This document shows, piece by piece, positions 1 through 11,503 of a stretch of DNA of 64,000 bases (the stretch's first letter is position 1; each line of letters starts with the position of its first letter). The translations under genes and the position numbers were made by a program. A model generated the notes under the pieces. That model ran no database searches. It was given only the letters and a program-made list of their open reading frames with translations, and was not told the origin of the DNA. The DNA lies in the NCBI GenBank assembly GCA_964059195.1, contig CAXKWD010000006.1:12392530-12456529 (forward strand), read 5' to 3'. The DNA comes from Ectobius pallidus. Taxonomy: Eukaryota > Arthropoda > Insecta > Blattodea > Ectobiidae.

Positions 1-620
1 CAGAATCATTAGAGAATTGCATCCTGATAAGCAGGAATACCAAACATCAAAGCATCCAATAGCATAGAGTGTAATATTAGAAAGAGCTGAAGGCTCAGAA
101 CGGCACGTCAATGTCCGGCAAGCATCCCTCCGCATAAGAATAAACCAAACGCATAAATGAGAAAAACTGAATAAATAAAAAAAACCGCTGGTGGGTAAAA
201 CTAAACAATACCTGAATGAATTAAACTGAAAACCCACCAGCAAAACCAAAACCTAACAAAACATACCTGCTATATAAGTAGAATTAGTAGAACAGAATTA
301 CATGGTGGTATTACTGACTGTACTGGGATCCACACAACCACGAAAGCAAGCGCCCTGCTTCCAGAGAATCGGAGCTGAAGGTCTGCACTCGCCGATCGTA
401 AACCACCAACTAACTCCCGCGATCGGGACGGAACACTCTCTGCCAGGAAACGCCCCCCAAAAATAGTACAGTATCATCCGTAAAGAGGGCGTTCGCGGGC
501 AAAGAGAAATCGATAAAACAGAAAGCCTGTACGTAAACACGAGTTAAGAAAAATATTAAATACTGAAACTAAACAGGTAAGCAGAAAATATTATGAAAGA
601 ACAACAAGTGAATAAAGAAG
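1..620. other. Gene-free flank with a small hairpin
   Basis: I see no convincing coding region here; short open frames have no recognisable domain. A 10-bp perfect inverted repeat (GCTGGTGGGT at 187-196, complement at 232-241) encloses a 35-nt loop and could be a small structured repeat or the edge of an unrecognised element. Confidence 0.4.
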
Positions 621-639
621 TTAAATAACTAAGTAAATT

Positions 640-1650
640 ACAAAGGTGCCGTAAATAAGCGGCACACGAACATGAGACAATTGAGTCAGCAATATGTTTA
701 TATCAACACAGTCAAATGCTTTAGTCAAGTCTAGCAAGACACTGGCAGTGTAGTTTCCTGTATCAATGTAACTGATTATAGTCTCAATAAATTTAGTCAA
801 TGCAGTGACCATAGATTTTTTCTTTGTAAAACCATGTTGTTTGGAAGGGAAAATTTATATTTATCCAGGTAACTTATGATTCTATTTTAAATTACAAGTT
901 CAAAAATTTTGGAGATAGCAGGTAAAATAGATATGGGTCTATAATTATTCATGTCATGAGTATTGCCTTTTTTAGAGACAGGTATTACCTTTGTGTCCGC
1001 CCCCGTGGGTGAGTTGGTAGCGTGACTGCCTGCCACCTGGGCGGCCCGGGTTCGATTCCCTGCCGGGTCGGGGATTTTTCAGTAGTGAAAATTGTCTTTC
1101 CCGGGTTCAGGACTGGGTGTGTGTGTCCTTGGATTTAAGTAGGTAGGGGACTGGCGCACCCCGGTAACAAATCCGCTGAGTATTCCCCTTACGGGATCAC
1201 CAGGGGTCGCTCGCGAACCTGAGGAATAACTTTTATTACCTTTGCAATCTTTAATTTATCTGGGAAAGTGGCTAGCTCCAAACAGGAGTTTATTATTGAA
1301 GCAATGGGGGCAGCAAATTCAGAATTACAAAACTTTATTAAAGTTATGGGTATATTGTCAATGCCCATAGATTTTTTTTATTTGAAGGACTTTATAATAC
1401 TTGTTATTTCTACTACATCTGTGGGGAAAAAAAATACACGCTATTTGTTACATTAGTAGTTTGATTTAAGTTATTTAGGTAATCTAGAGAAGTTGCAGCA
1501 TGAGGGTTTACTGAAAGAGTTTGGACCCTATTGATTTTGTTACCAATAGTGACCAAGTGTTCATTTAGAGCAGATGCCATTGTAGATGGACTAGTTACTG
1601 TTGCCGTGACGGGGATTGTTGGCGGTAACATTTATTTCTGTACAATCTTA
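640..1650 (-). mobile_element. Decayed non-LTR retrotransposon (LINE) fragment, CR1/Jockey group
   Basis: On the minus strand, broken frames read as reverse transcriptase (RT): a leader with SPSTMASALNEH (1413-1631), then a YRPISILPAISKIFE block (about 900-985) and ASVLLDLTKAFDCVD (621-812), the RT motif with the first catalytic Asp. Both ends are missing and several stops and frameshifts are present. A SINE at 994-1233 splits it. The RT blocks are clear; the clade assignment is by general resemblance only. Confidence 0.75.
994..1233 (+). mobile_element. tRNA-derived SINE (family 1) with target duplication
   Basis: The first 80 bases resemble a tRNA gene: an A-box-like GTGGGTGAGTTGGTAGCGTG and a B box GGTTCGATTCC. 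A GC-rich unique body follows. The insert is bounded by a perfect 11-bp direct repeat TATTACCTTTG at 983-993 and 1234-1244 and interrupts the LINE remnant. Removing the insert and one repeat restores continuous RT-like sequence, so orientation and limits are well supported. Confidence 0.85.
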
Positions 1651-1703
1651 GGTTTTTGATGTGAAATTTCTTTTGCCGCGGTAGTATTAAATCGAGAGTT
1701 TGC

Positions 1704-1761
1704 GTTACGAACAAAATCGTCACGAAATTAGTGTTACGCTCAAAATCGTCGCGAAATTAGT
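1704..1761. repeat. 29-bp tandem duplication
   Basis: Two adjacent 29-bp units (1704-1732 and 1733-1761) share GTTACG-AAAATCGTC-CGAAATTAGT with about three mismatches. Function unknown. Confidence 0.7.
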
Positions 1762-1799
1762 TTGGTGTGACGGAACGGACTGCAGAGGAAACAATCAAC

Positions 1800-2160
1800 T
1801 CAATAATTTAGGCTTATGCAAAATTTAAAAAATCGAAAATTCCAAAATTTAAAAAATAAAAAAAATAAATTAAAAAATCCAAAATCCAAAATTTTAAGTC
1901 TGAAAATCCGAAATTAAAAAATAAAAATAAATTAAAAATATAACATTAAAAAATCACAAATTCCAAAATTAAAAAATTCAAAGATCCAAAATTTAGAAAA
2001 TCCAAATTTTAAAAAATAATGCAAAGTAAAAAATCCAAATATCCAAAATTTAAAAAATAAAAAATCTAAGATTAGAAAATCCAAAAAATAAAAAAATTCA
2101 GAGATCTAAAATAAAAAAATCCATAGTTAAAAAAATTCCAAAATTAAAAAAATAGTCACC
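1800..2160. repeat. A-rich minisatellite-like low-complexity tract
   Basis: A degenerate run of AAAATCCAAAATT and AAAAAATAAAAA motifs with irregular spacing. There is no coding potential. The stretch 2160-3060 after it is AT-rich and shows no recognisable feature. Confidence 0.7.
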
Positions 2161-3060
2161 ATAGTAAGCCAGCAAGAGAAGAACATCAATACTATTAATA
2201 AACTACAGTATTGCTCAATTACAACACGCATAGTGAAATGAGAGGCATAAATGAAATAAGGACATTATTTTATTAAGACTATATTTTAGATAACTTCCAT
2301 TCCATTGATCAAAAGAATCAGTATATGGGTCATTCTTCAAATACGGGAAAATTTGGAGTGTCTAAAATAAAAAAAAATTTAGTTTGTTTTTAATATCTCA
2401 AAAAAATTACTAAAATACTTCAGGGGTTTCTTGATAATAATAAGACACCAGCAGAGCTTAAATGTTTAAATTTTTTTAAAAAAATTTAAAGCCATGTGAA
2501 TGACATCCGTGTACATGTGGATGGCAGAAGGCCACATTAATGACTAACTTTAGCAACAATCTGCAACACATTCTTAAATTCTTAAGGAAGTATGAATAAT
2601 ACAAGAAATAGCTATCAATGTATGCTTACAGTTATTTATATAAATGTAAAACATTCCTAGTAACTAAAGCATAATATTACTTACAATGTAAAAAATAGTT
2701 TATTTGCAATTAAAAAACTTTATTTGCAATTTCTAAATGCTAAAGTAATATATGACTATTTACAGTGTATGAAATAGTTAACAATATTAGGTTATGGTTA
2801 TTTACAACCATATAGTACATTCGTAGAAACTAAAGCATGAAATTGCTAACAATAATAATGAAAGGCCTACTTACGAATGTATTGAAACGTGTTCCTTTCC
2901 TTGTTTCTTTCTGTCGTAGTATAAAAAATTACACCCGAATACCACACAGGTATTCACCATTTTAGAAAAAGTATTTATACTCCTCAGTCCAATTACATTA
3001 TTAGTTAAAATGCTAAAATTCACATCGCTGTAACGCTCTTCTGCACTAGGATTATTAGAG

Positions 3061-3480
3061 AGCTGTTATAAAAGACTCTCTCAGTGCGATTTTAATCTTA
3101 CAGAAGTATATCCTGAGGTAATTCTTAAAATTGTGAAAAATTTTAAGGCTTCTGATAGTGTTGATTATTATGATCTGTCCTGTAACTTGTTGAAAGAAGT
3201 TACTGATTGTATAATAGATCCTCTTACTTATTGTGTAAACAAATATCTGAAAGAATATAAGTTTCCAGATATATTAAAAATCTCTAGAGTTGTGCCTATA
3301 TATAAAAAAGGCGAAAAGAACTGTTCATCAAGTTATAGGCCTATTTCTATAACACCTGTTTTTTCTAAAATTTTTGAAACTATTATGTACAATCAAGTCA
3401 GCCAGTATTTAGACAGTCAAGACATAATTAGTAACAAACAATTTGGATTTAGGAAAGGTAAATCGACTACTGATGCTATG
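3061..3480 (+). pseudogene. LINE reverse transcriptase, 5' part, split by the Copia element
   Basis: The frame encodes the RT leader and first fingers of a CR1/Jockey-group LINE, with VVPIYKKGEKN, SYRPISITPVFSKIFE and QFGFRKGKSTTDAM. It stops exactly where the Copia long terminal repeat (LTR) begins at 3481. The sequence resumes in the same codon at 9881 after the 5-bp duplication CTATG. The element is truncated at its 5' end, since there is no endonuclease upstream. Confidence 0.88.
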
Positions 3481-3729
3481 TGTTAATATAAAAAGAAAAA
3501 TATGAATATGTGGCGTCATCTTGTGGACTGTGTGTGAACTATAATTTTATGTTGGCCACACTGTAGCCTTCTTCTTCACATTTGTCCTTGTGCTAGTAGA
3601 GGAGTCGGACATGTTTTGTTGTACTCTTGAGAGCATCATGCTGCTACATGAAGCTTTCTGTAGTCAAGTGTTGTGTTAATATGCTGCATAAAGTTAATTA
3701 AATATCTTCAACTGGTTCTGCTTTCAATA
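3481..3729 (+). repeat. Copia 5' LTR
   Basis: Begins TGTTAATA and ends CTTTCAATA. It matches 9632-9880 except in CAAGTGTTGTG versus CAAGTATTATG. It presumably carries the element's promoter; no TATA box was assigned. Confidence 0.95.
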
Positions 3730-3743
3730 GGTTATGGGCCCAG
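3730..3743 (+). promoter_or_regulatory. Copia primer binding site (internal initiator tRNA-Met)
   Basis: GGTTATGGGCCCAG abuts the 5' LTR. It is the reverse complement of the anticodon stem-loop region of eukaryotic initiator tRNA-Met. Use of an internal half-tRNA primer is known for Copia-type elements. Confidence 0.85.
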
Positions 3744-3831
3744 TGTGCGTGTGAACTGGTGCATGAGAACTCTTGCTCGCGATTAAGATCGACGTAAATT
3801 TGCCTGTGAAAACTGGACTCCGTGTGACAAA

Positions 3832-4142
3832 ATGGCTAACGGTAACAGTGAATACAAAATTCAAGTGGACAGACTTGAAGGTCCCGAGGACTGGGCGAAA
3901 TGGAAATGGCATGTGTCGATGTTATTACGAGCTTATGCTCTTGAAGATATTGTCCAAGGTACGCGCAAGTGTCCTGAACTTACAGAAAGAGAAACTGCAG
4001 CTGAACAAGAGGCGCAACAAAAATGGCGGAAAGACGACGCGAAGGCTTCAAGCTTGTTGGCAGGTACGCTGGGAAAAGCCGTTGCCGAGCTCGTGTTGAC
4101 AAGCAGCCATGCAAGCGAAATGTGGGAAAAGTTACACGCAAG
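3832..4142 (+). pseudogene. Copia gag, N-terminal part (interrupted)
   Basis: The frame starts at ATG 3832 (context ACAAAATGG) and reads a Copia-type gag start: DRLEGPEDWAKWKWHVSMLL, then an Ala/Lys-rich helix region to MWEKLHA. Reading continues into the hAT-type insertion at 4143 and stops there within about 25 codons. The rest of gag resumes at 5985 in the same frame (insert plus duplication is 1842 bp, divisible by three), but stops inside the insert prevent read-through. Gag would form the capsid-like particle. Confidence 0.88.
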
Positions 4143-5976
4143 CAGGGCCGTAGCTAGGCGGTGGCTAGGTGGGCGACCGCCAAGGGCGCAGGTACGAAGG
4201 GCGCAAAATTAACCATGAAAAATCCCGCCTTTTTTAGGCTGGTGCAATTTATCAAGCAATATAAATTCCACGTTAGTGGAAGAAATCTTTCAGGTTATTA
4301 AAAATTAATGCACGTGAACTATCTATACCTATAGTATTATGCCGATTGTCTACAAGCAAAAAGCAGTCATGCAACGTCCTTTAATTAACACGATTCATAT
4401 TGACAGAGTAAAACATAAATCATGAACAGTATGGAAAGATATAACGACAATGAAAATTAATATGTACGTTATTATTGTGATGAAAGTGGTTCAACTCAAT
4501 CCCTTTCCAGCTGATTGTCGTCCTCAGTGCTACTACTGTCGGCAGGATTGATTACAAAGCGATCAACAATGGCATCGCTCATACTGTTACATGCTACATG
4601 CAAAAATGACTGACCAACTATATTATTACAACAGAAAAAGCCGAATGCGCAGACCTCAATTCCTTTTGTTATTACTATTTTATTATAAATTAAGTGTGAA
4701 CTAAAATTTATTATTTCAAAAATGTTTAGTTTTTTAAATCACACAATGTATTAATGTACATTAAAATTAATTTCTGTAACTTTACATTGAATAATATGTG
4801 TTGTGATCCGCGGCCGATGCACGCTCTGCCAGCTGGCAGTACACACGCTGTTTGTTTTGATCAAGTTCCCTTCTAAGGCCGGCGCTGATATTATAGTCGC
4901 TGCTATTATTTTTAATTATATTATACTGTATTATTATTAGGGTCCGGATTCCGATGACCTAAAATTGTTTGAAAAATTACCTATAAAATGACTCCAAAAT
5001 TTAAAGAAAATGACTTAATAATTATACAGAATGACCTAAAAACTAATATTTTATTTATAAAACATTATTATTGTACACACAAAATTATAGAATAATTTGT
5101 ACATGATTGTTAAAACCTTAAATTCAGAGAGGATGTTGTAGGTCTAAAAAACTTTGATTTTTGCTGTGAATATTCTTTCCTTACGGAAATTTATACTGGC
5201 ACTGAGGCACTGGCGAGTCAAACTTCGGCATTTCCTTTTGCGGTCTGCCGGATTATATTGTTTATTGAGGGTAAACAGTAGTTTGCACTCTCAAATACAA
5301 GCAGGTGGCAGACTCTGGTGCCAAGTCAATCTAATAACAACAGTAATGTAATACAACATTTTGGCGTTTCTTTGATTCTCGTTTCCGACTGAGACATGAC
5401 AACACTTCAACATAGAGTGTGTCCTTCTTGCATTAAACAAACACTTCAAAGACAGCACCGCTGGGGACGAAATAAATGCCCTAAAAATACAATGTCAAAA
5501 AATGACCTAATAAAAATGCATTTCTATAATCTAGAGGCCATGATTATGATTTATCTACAAATTGGCAATGTCTGTGCAGCATCAATAAAAAAGATGACAT
5601 GTCATTATAATCCGGGCTCTGATTATTATTGTATTTTTTAACTAAGCTATTTTTAAATTAAACAGTGAAACAATATTAATGTTTGTGTTGTTTCGTCTCT
5701 TGTTGATGTTGGCGTTGCTTCTGTTGTATAGGTAAGAATGATTTCAGTAAAAAAAAAAATGTGCCAACCAAAACTACCATGACCATTGTAGCTTAGTCTA
5801 CATTATTAGTTTTGATCTATTAGGCGGTGGTTTTTTTAAGAAATGGGACCAAAAAAAACCTTCTGCAAGCGAATTTAAGAAAATCAGTTTTACAGAAATT
5901 TAAAAAAATTGTTCATTTGGAGGGCGCAGATTTGTCAAACTCGCCAAGGGCGCAGAAGGACCTTGCTACGGCCCTG
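4143..5976. mobile_element. Non-autonomous hAT-type DNA transposon inside Copia gag
   Basis: The termini are exact inverted repeats CAGGGCCGTAGC (4143-4154) and GCTACGGCCCTG (5965-5976), flanked by a perfect 8-bp duplication CACGCAAG (4135-4142, 5977-5984). An 8-bp duplication and CAGG-type ends are hAT hallmarks. Behind the termini both ends carry a GC-rich CGCCAAGGGCGC motif. The 1.8-kb interior has only short frames with no transposase motifs, so it must be mobilised in trans. It post-dates the Copia insertion. Confidence 0.92.
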
Positions 5977-5984
5977 CACGCAAG

Positions 5985-8205
5985 ATTCGAAAGAAGCAGT
6001 ACACAACGATTAAACATGTTGATTGAAGCCTTCTTTTGTGTTCAACGTGATAACAAAGAGGATATTAGCATGCATGTAGCAAAATTGCAGAAGCTTTTTG
6101 TTGTTTTGAACGACGAACTGAAAAAGCACAAAGAAAATGTTCTGTCGGAACGAATCTTAAATGGCCGAATTTTATCCACGCTGGGAAAAGAGTACGATCA
6201 TTTTAAAGACTTGTGGGATACAATTCCTTCAGAAAATCAAAAGGTGAACTTGTTGATTGAAAAACTGTGCACGATTGAATTACGTGACCAAGCTACGGTG
6301 GAATCAGCTGCATATGTGTCACGTGGTTGTGCCCCTGTGAAGAAAAATCAGCTAAACAGTGAAAAATCGAAAAAGAATGTAGAACGTGCAAAACAGAAAT
6401 TTCCATGTCGTAAATGTCAGCGGTTAGGCCACTGGGCAGCGGAGTGTCCGTTGAAAAAGACAGATGGCAGCACTAGGCAAAAACAGCATGAAGAGAATGT
6501 TTCATTTTTATCATGTGTTTTAGGTGCCTCAGTAAATAATTCTGTTGAAGCAGACAGTTGGTACTGTGACAGTGGTGCCACACATCACATCACTGGAAAT
6601 AAACAATACTTTGAAACTTATACAAAATTTGCTGTACCTGAAAGGATCTCACTTGGAAAACGAGGTGTGAGCATGCTAGCTCATGGAGAGGGAACTGTGA
6701 AAATTCAAATGCATTTGAACAACTCCTGGAAAAATGCTGAACTGAAAAATGTGTTTTATGTTCCTGAAGCAAGTGCTCATTTGTTCTCTGTGAAAGCAGC
6801 TGCACGGCGAGGTTTTCGTACAAAACTGGATGACAAAAGTGTTGTACTTGAAGATAAAGTCACTGGGAAAACAATGATGACTGGACATGTCAGAAATGGT
6901 TTGTATGTGCTTGATATACGTGTTGTTAAACTGGCACAGCCTGCACAAGTGAATCTAGTGACATCGACGGATATGCTGCAAGTCTATCATGAAAGATTTG
7001 GCCATCAACACAAACAACATGTGAAGAGAGTCTTGAAGCGGATGGACATCAATGTGGATGGGTGCAACGAAGGATTCTGTGATGGATGTGCATTGGGAAA
7101 AATGCATCGACTGCCATTCAAAAATCGAGTGAATCGACCAAAGGTAACTGGTGAACAAATCCATGCTGATGTGAATGGTCCTATGACCATTGAGTCTCTT
7201 GGAAAAGCACGGTACTATGTGTGTTTTAAAGATGATTTCAGTAAGTTTCGTCGTATTTTCTTCTTGAAGCAGAAAAGTGAAGTCGGTACAGTTTTGGAAC
7301 AGTTCCTGAATGAAGCTAAAACAAATGGTCATGTTATCAAGCAACTTAGGTGCGATGGAGGGAAAGAGTTTAATAATAAGAACATTTCTGAATTGCTTGC
7401 AAACAGAGGTATAGAACATTGCATTTCTACACCATATACACCGCAACAAAATGGTGTTGCAGAACGAGAAAATCGAACCATTGTGGAGTGTGCGCGTTCT
7501 ATGCTAAATCCAAGTAAATTGCCAAAAGAACTGTGGGCAGAAGCCTGTAATACTGCCGCATATCTTTTGAATCACACTGGGAAGTCATCTGTTGAAGACA
7601 AATCGCCTTATGAACTATGGTATCGACGTCCAGTAGGAAATCTAACTCATTTGAAGATTTTTGGAACTGAGTGCTATGTACATGTGAACAAGAATTTGCG
7701 TTCAAAGTCTGACGACAAAGCTGTTCATGGACATATGGTTGGATACGTAAATGACAGAGATGGATACAGGGTCTGGATTCCATCTCAGAAGAAAGTTATT
7801 CTAAGCCATGATGTAAAGTTTAAGCCTGAAGTTGTCTGCAATCTGCAAACCAATGTTTCTGAACTTCCAATTCCAGAAGAAAATCACGAGAGACTAGAAG
7901 ATGTACGAGAAGAAGAACTCGACACAACGTCTAGCTCCGGAGGAAGTGATGAGTCAGCTGATGAAGAGGAAGAAAAGGAAAAGAAACGTGAAAGAAAGAA
8001 ACCTAATTGGATGACCAGTGGAGACTATGTATATCTTGCTGGACCATCCGAAGAAATAGATCCAAGCTCGATTGCTGAAGCAATGCAATCTGAAAATAAA
8101 GATCAGTGGCTCAAGACAATTAATGAAGAACTGGAGTCTCTGAAGGAGAACTGCACATGGGACTTAGTCGAATGCCCTGCAGGCATAAAAGTCTTGAAAA
8201 TTGAT
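5985..8205 (+). pseudogene. Copia gag C-terminus, protease and integrase
   Basis: Coding resumes after the hAT-type insertion. In order: rest of gag; zinc knuckle CRKCQRLGHWAAEC (CX2CX4HX4C, about 6406-6450); aspartic protease DSGATHH (6568 onward); GAG-pre-integrase and the integrase HHCC zinc region (HERFGHQH...CDGCALGKMHR, about 6988-7107); integrase catalytic core with HADVNGP, RCDGGKEF and QNGVAERENRT supplying D, D and E; then a Glu-rich linker. The frame is lost by a one-base deletion near 8200, so the 811-residue reading ends at 8262 in non-homologous sequence. The part 5827-5976 of that open frame belongs to the hAT-type insert. Confidence 0.93.
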
Positions 8206-9578
8206 GGGTTCTTTGCCGGAAATCTGCAGAAAAAGGGAAAGTCAGATACAAGGCTAGACTAGTAGCTAAAGGATACGTACAAAAGCAAGGAATTGATTAT
8301 GAAGAAACATTCAGTCCTGTGGTACGTTATGATACTATTCGGACCTTGTTAGCGATAGCTGCTGCAGAGAATCTGGAACTCTATCAATTTGACATCAAAA
8401 CAGCTTTTCTGAATGGCATACTTGAAGAAGATGTGTACATGGAACAACCAGAAGGGTTTGAAGATGGCTCAGGACGAGTATGTCTACTAAAGAGAAGCCT
8501 GTATGGTCTCAAACAGGCACCACGTTGCTGGAACAAGCGTTTCGATAAATTTATAAAGAAAACAGGATTTAAAAACAGTAATGCTGATCCATGTCTTTTC
8601 TATCGCAGAAGGAATGAAAAATTCTTGTATGTTGCAATCTATGTAGACGATGGTCTAGTAGTGGGAAGCGACAGAGCTGAAATTGAAGAATTCCTAGAAG
8701 CACTTCAGCAGGAATTTCATACAACAAGAGGATCTCTCGACAATTTTCTGAGTATGAAAATACAGAAAAATGAAGATGGATCGATAGCAGTAGGTCAAGA
8801 AGACTATACTAGAAAAATCCTGAAAAGATTTGGAATGCACGAGTCGAATGGAGTCTCGACTCCAATTGGGCAAGAGGAAAGTGACGTCGGAGAGAAGATC
8901 ACAACCAAGATTCCTTATCGTGAGGCAGTAGGCTGTCTTCTGTACCTGACTACAGCCACACGTCCTGACATTGCTTTCGCAGTGAACAAAGTAGCTCGAG
9001 CCATGGAAGATCCTACAACTCGAGACTGGAATCGAGTGAAACGCATCTTCAGATACCTGAAGAGTACAGTAGATTATGGAATTATCTACAAGAAAAAGGA
9101 AGCCTTGAAAGTCTACAGTGACGCCGACTACGCCGGTGACAAGGACACGAGACGATCAACGACAGGTGTTGTTGCAACTTTCACTCATGGGGCTATATCG
9201 TGGGTTAGTCAGCTACAAAAATCAGTAGCAACTTCCACCACGGAAGCAGAAATAATAGCAGCAAGTGAAGGAGCGAAGGAGTTGATTTGGTTGAAAAGAC
9301 TGCTTTCTGAATTATCTGAAACTGTTAACCAAGAAAAACCTCCTACACTCTACATTGACAATGCTAATGCTGTGAAACTGTCCAAAAATCCAGCCTATCA
9401 TCGAAAATCAAAGCACATAGAAGTTCGGCATTTCTACGTCAGGGAACGATTTTTGAATGGGGAACTTGGACTTGAACATATCGAGGGAGCAAACCAATTG
9501 GCTGATTTGCTGACCAAGCCATTAGAGAGGGTCCGATTTGAGATGCTGCGTGACAAGATTGGAGTACAGAAGATTTAA
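8204..9578 (+). pseudogene. Copia reverse transcriptase and RNase H
   Basis: In the shifted frame the text continues with RYKARLVAKGY, DYEETFSPVVR, FDIKTAFLNG (first catalytic Asp), LYGLKQAPRCW and YVDDGLVV (8641-8664, the Asp-Asp pair). RNase H follows: VYSDADYAGD, STTEAE and DNANAV, then the C-terminal LADLLTKPL. The stop is at 9576-9578. The domain itself is uninterrupted; only its link to integrase is frameshifted. Confidence 0.93.
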
Positions 9579-9623
9579 GTTTGTGTAAATTGTACTGTAT
9601 TTTCTGTTTGATATTTTTCTTTT

Positions 9624-9631
9624 GGAGGAAG
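9624..9631 (+). promoter_or_regulatory. Copia polypurine tract
   Basis: GGAGGAAG lies immediately before the 3' LTR, the expected position for plus-strand priming. Confidence 0.7.
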
Positions 9632-9880
9632 TGTTAATATAAAAAGAAAAATATGAATATGTGGCGTCATCTTGTGGACTGTGTGTGAACTATAATTTTA
9701 TGTTGGCCACACTGTAGCCTTCTTCTTCACATTTGTCCTTGTGCTAGTAGAGGAGTCGGACATGTTTTGTTGTACTCTTGAGAGCATCATGCTGCTACAT
9801 GAAGCTTTCTGTAGTCAAGTATTATGTTAATATGCTGCATAAAGTTAATTAAATATCTTCAACTGGTTCTGCTTTCAATA
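9632..9880 (+). repeat. Copia 3' LTR
   Basis: 249 bp, near-identical to 3481-3729, followed by the CTATG target duplication. Confidence 0.95.
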
Positions 9881-11190
9881 CTATGGACTCGCTTGTCAAG
9901 TTTGTTTTATAAGTGTTTGAGGCAGGGGGCTATGCGCAGGTTACTTTTTGTGACCTGAGCAGAGCTTTCGACTGTGTGGAACATGATACTCTGCTAAATA
10001 AACTCAGGTATTATGGTTTTGGTAATGGCAGCATAAATATGTTTAAATCTTTTCTTGAAAACCGCCAACAAGTAGTGTGCATTGGTAGCGAGAGATCAAA
10101 TTTGACTAATATTAGGTTTGGTGTTCCACAGGGGTCGGTGCTGGGTCCTTTATTATTTTTGCTCTTGATCAATGACCTACCATCATTTGTAAAATCCCAT
10201 ACAATTTTGTATGCTGATGACACCACTTTTCTAAATGAAAACCTTGATCTGAGTGCACTTAAAACCCTAACCGAAAATACACTCTCTCAAGCCTCTTTGT
10301 GGTTTAGAGCTAATGGCTTCTTATTGAATGAAAGTAAAACCCAGGAACTTTTTTTTAGTTTAAGAAATATACCTAACCATCAAGAATTGGAAACGGTTAA
10401 ATGCTTAGGTATCATTATAGATAATAAATTGACTTGGGATCCGCACATCAAAAATCTAACAGCAAGACTATCTAGAGTTATTTGTTTAATTAGAAACCTA
10501 AAAAATCATGTTCCAACTAATTATGTAAGATCAGCATATTTTGCTTTTTTCCAGAGTATTATATCTTATGGAATTCTGTTGTGGGGAAATAGCTGTAATG
10601 TACATGAAATTTTACTCTTGCAGAAAAAGATTATTAGAATAATAACTGAATCAGACAGATTAGCCCATTGCAAACCATTATTCATTAAATTGCAGTGTCT
10701 AACAGTGGTAAATTTATATATATGTACAATGTGTTATTGTATGTTAGAAACAATGTTTCAGAAGTAGTATTGAGAGGTGACGTACACAACTACAATACCA
10801 GAAATAGGGCAAGTATAGATGTTCCATATCAAAGATTATCAAAGTCACAAAACTCTTATTCAGTTCTCGGTTTAAAGATGTATAATAAGCTAAGTATAAA
10901 TTTAAAAGAATCCCCTGTAAATATTTTTAAAGCTAGATTATATAAATTACTTGTTAACAATCCCTTTTACTCTGTCGAAGAATTTTTCAAAACTGAATTT
11001 ACTGTATTTTAATATGTATTTTTAGAATAACTGACCATAGAGTATGTATGTATATGTATGTATGTATGTATGCATGTGTCTGTATGTATGTAGCCTATGT
11101 CTGTATGTCTGTATGTATGTAGAGTATGTATATGTAATCAATCTTGTATATAGTACATCTAAGTTTAGAATTGTATTTTGACGTTGTCTA

Positions 11191-11235
<45 letters not shown>

Positions 11236-11240
11236 CTTTT
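9881..11240 (+). pseudogene. LINE reverse transcriptase, 3' part, with microsatellite tail
   Basis: Continuation of the LINE split by Copia. It reads FCDLSRAFDCVEHD, GVPQGSVLGPLLF and YADDTTF, then the thumb/connection (CLGIIIDNKLTW, SYGILLWGNS). A frameshift near 10735 moves to the frame ending YNTRNRASIDVPYQRLSK and NPFYSVEEF, stop about 11012. One stop also occurs at about 9911. The 3' UTR passes into (GTAT)n at about 11040-11140 and (ATT)n at 11190-11235. The C-terminal block matches the LINEs at 17.05 and 22.7 kb, so all three belong to one broad group. Confidence 0.9.
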
Positions 11241-11317
11241 TTTTTATTTTTTTATTAGTTTCTTTATCAGCATGCCCCATTACAGTAGTAATATTACATG
11301 CATAATCTATAGCTTAT

Positions 11318-11503
11318 TCACATTGTATATCCTAATTTAACCAATTTACATAGTATATCCTACATTGGCCTGATTACATAGTATATCCTAATTTTCTCTA
11401 TTTACATAATACTCTTAGTTAGTCTATTTACATGATATATCCTAAATTATCCTGTTATTTCCTTAGTTATTCTATTACATTATATATCTTCAGTTAATCT
11501 ATT
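11318..11503. repeat. Partial unit of the 284-bp tandem repeat
   Basis: This block matches 15080-15258 closely. It is built from a TTTACATAGTATATCCTAA-like submotif of about 30 bp. It stops at CAGTTAATCTATTTA, where the R2-like element begins. The block 11236-11318 before it is AT-rich with no clear feature. Confidence 0.8.

Larger units (their letters stand above)
3481..9880 (+). mobile_element. Copia-superfamily LTR retrotransposon, recent but inactivated
   Basis: A 6.4-kb element with two 249-bp LTRs (3481-3729, 9632-9880), a CTATG target duplication (3476-3480, 9881-9885), an initiator-tRNA-type primer binding site directly after the 5' LTR and a purine tract before the 3' LTR. Domain order is gag, zinc knuckle, protease, integrase, RT, RNase H, the Copia order. 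The LTRs differ at two positions by eye, so insertion was recent. Gag is interrupted by a hAT-type insertion and pol has one frameshift near 8200, so this copy cannot encode a complete polyprotein. Confidence 0.96.

Noticed and set aside
298..540. 80-residue open frame on the minus strand
   Set aside because: No domain, no homologous pattern, and surrounding sequence looks non-coding.
5827..5976. Start of the 811-residue Copia reading frame
   Set aside because: This stretch is the right end of the hAT-type insertion; genuine Copia coding begins after the duplication at 5985.
6590..7783. Several minus-strand open frames of 61-164 residues
   Set aside because: They lie opposite the Copia protease-integrase coding region and are antisense shadows.
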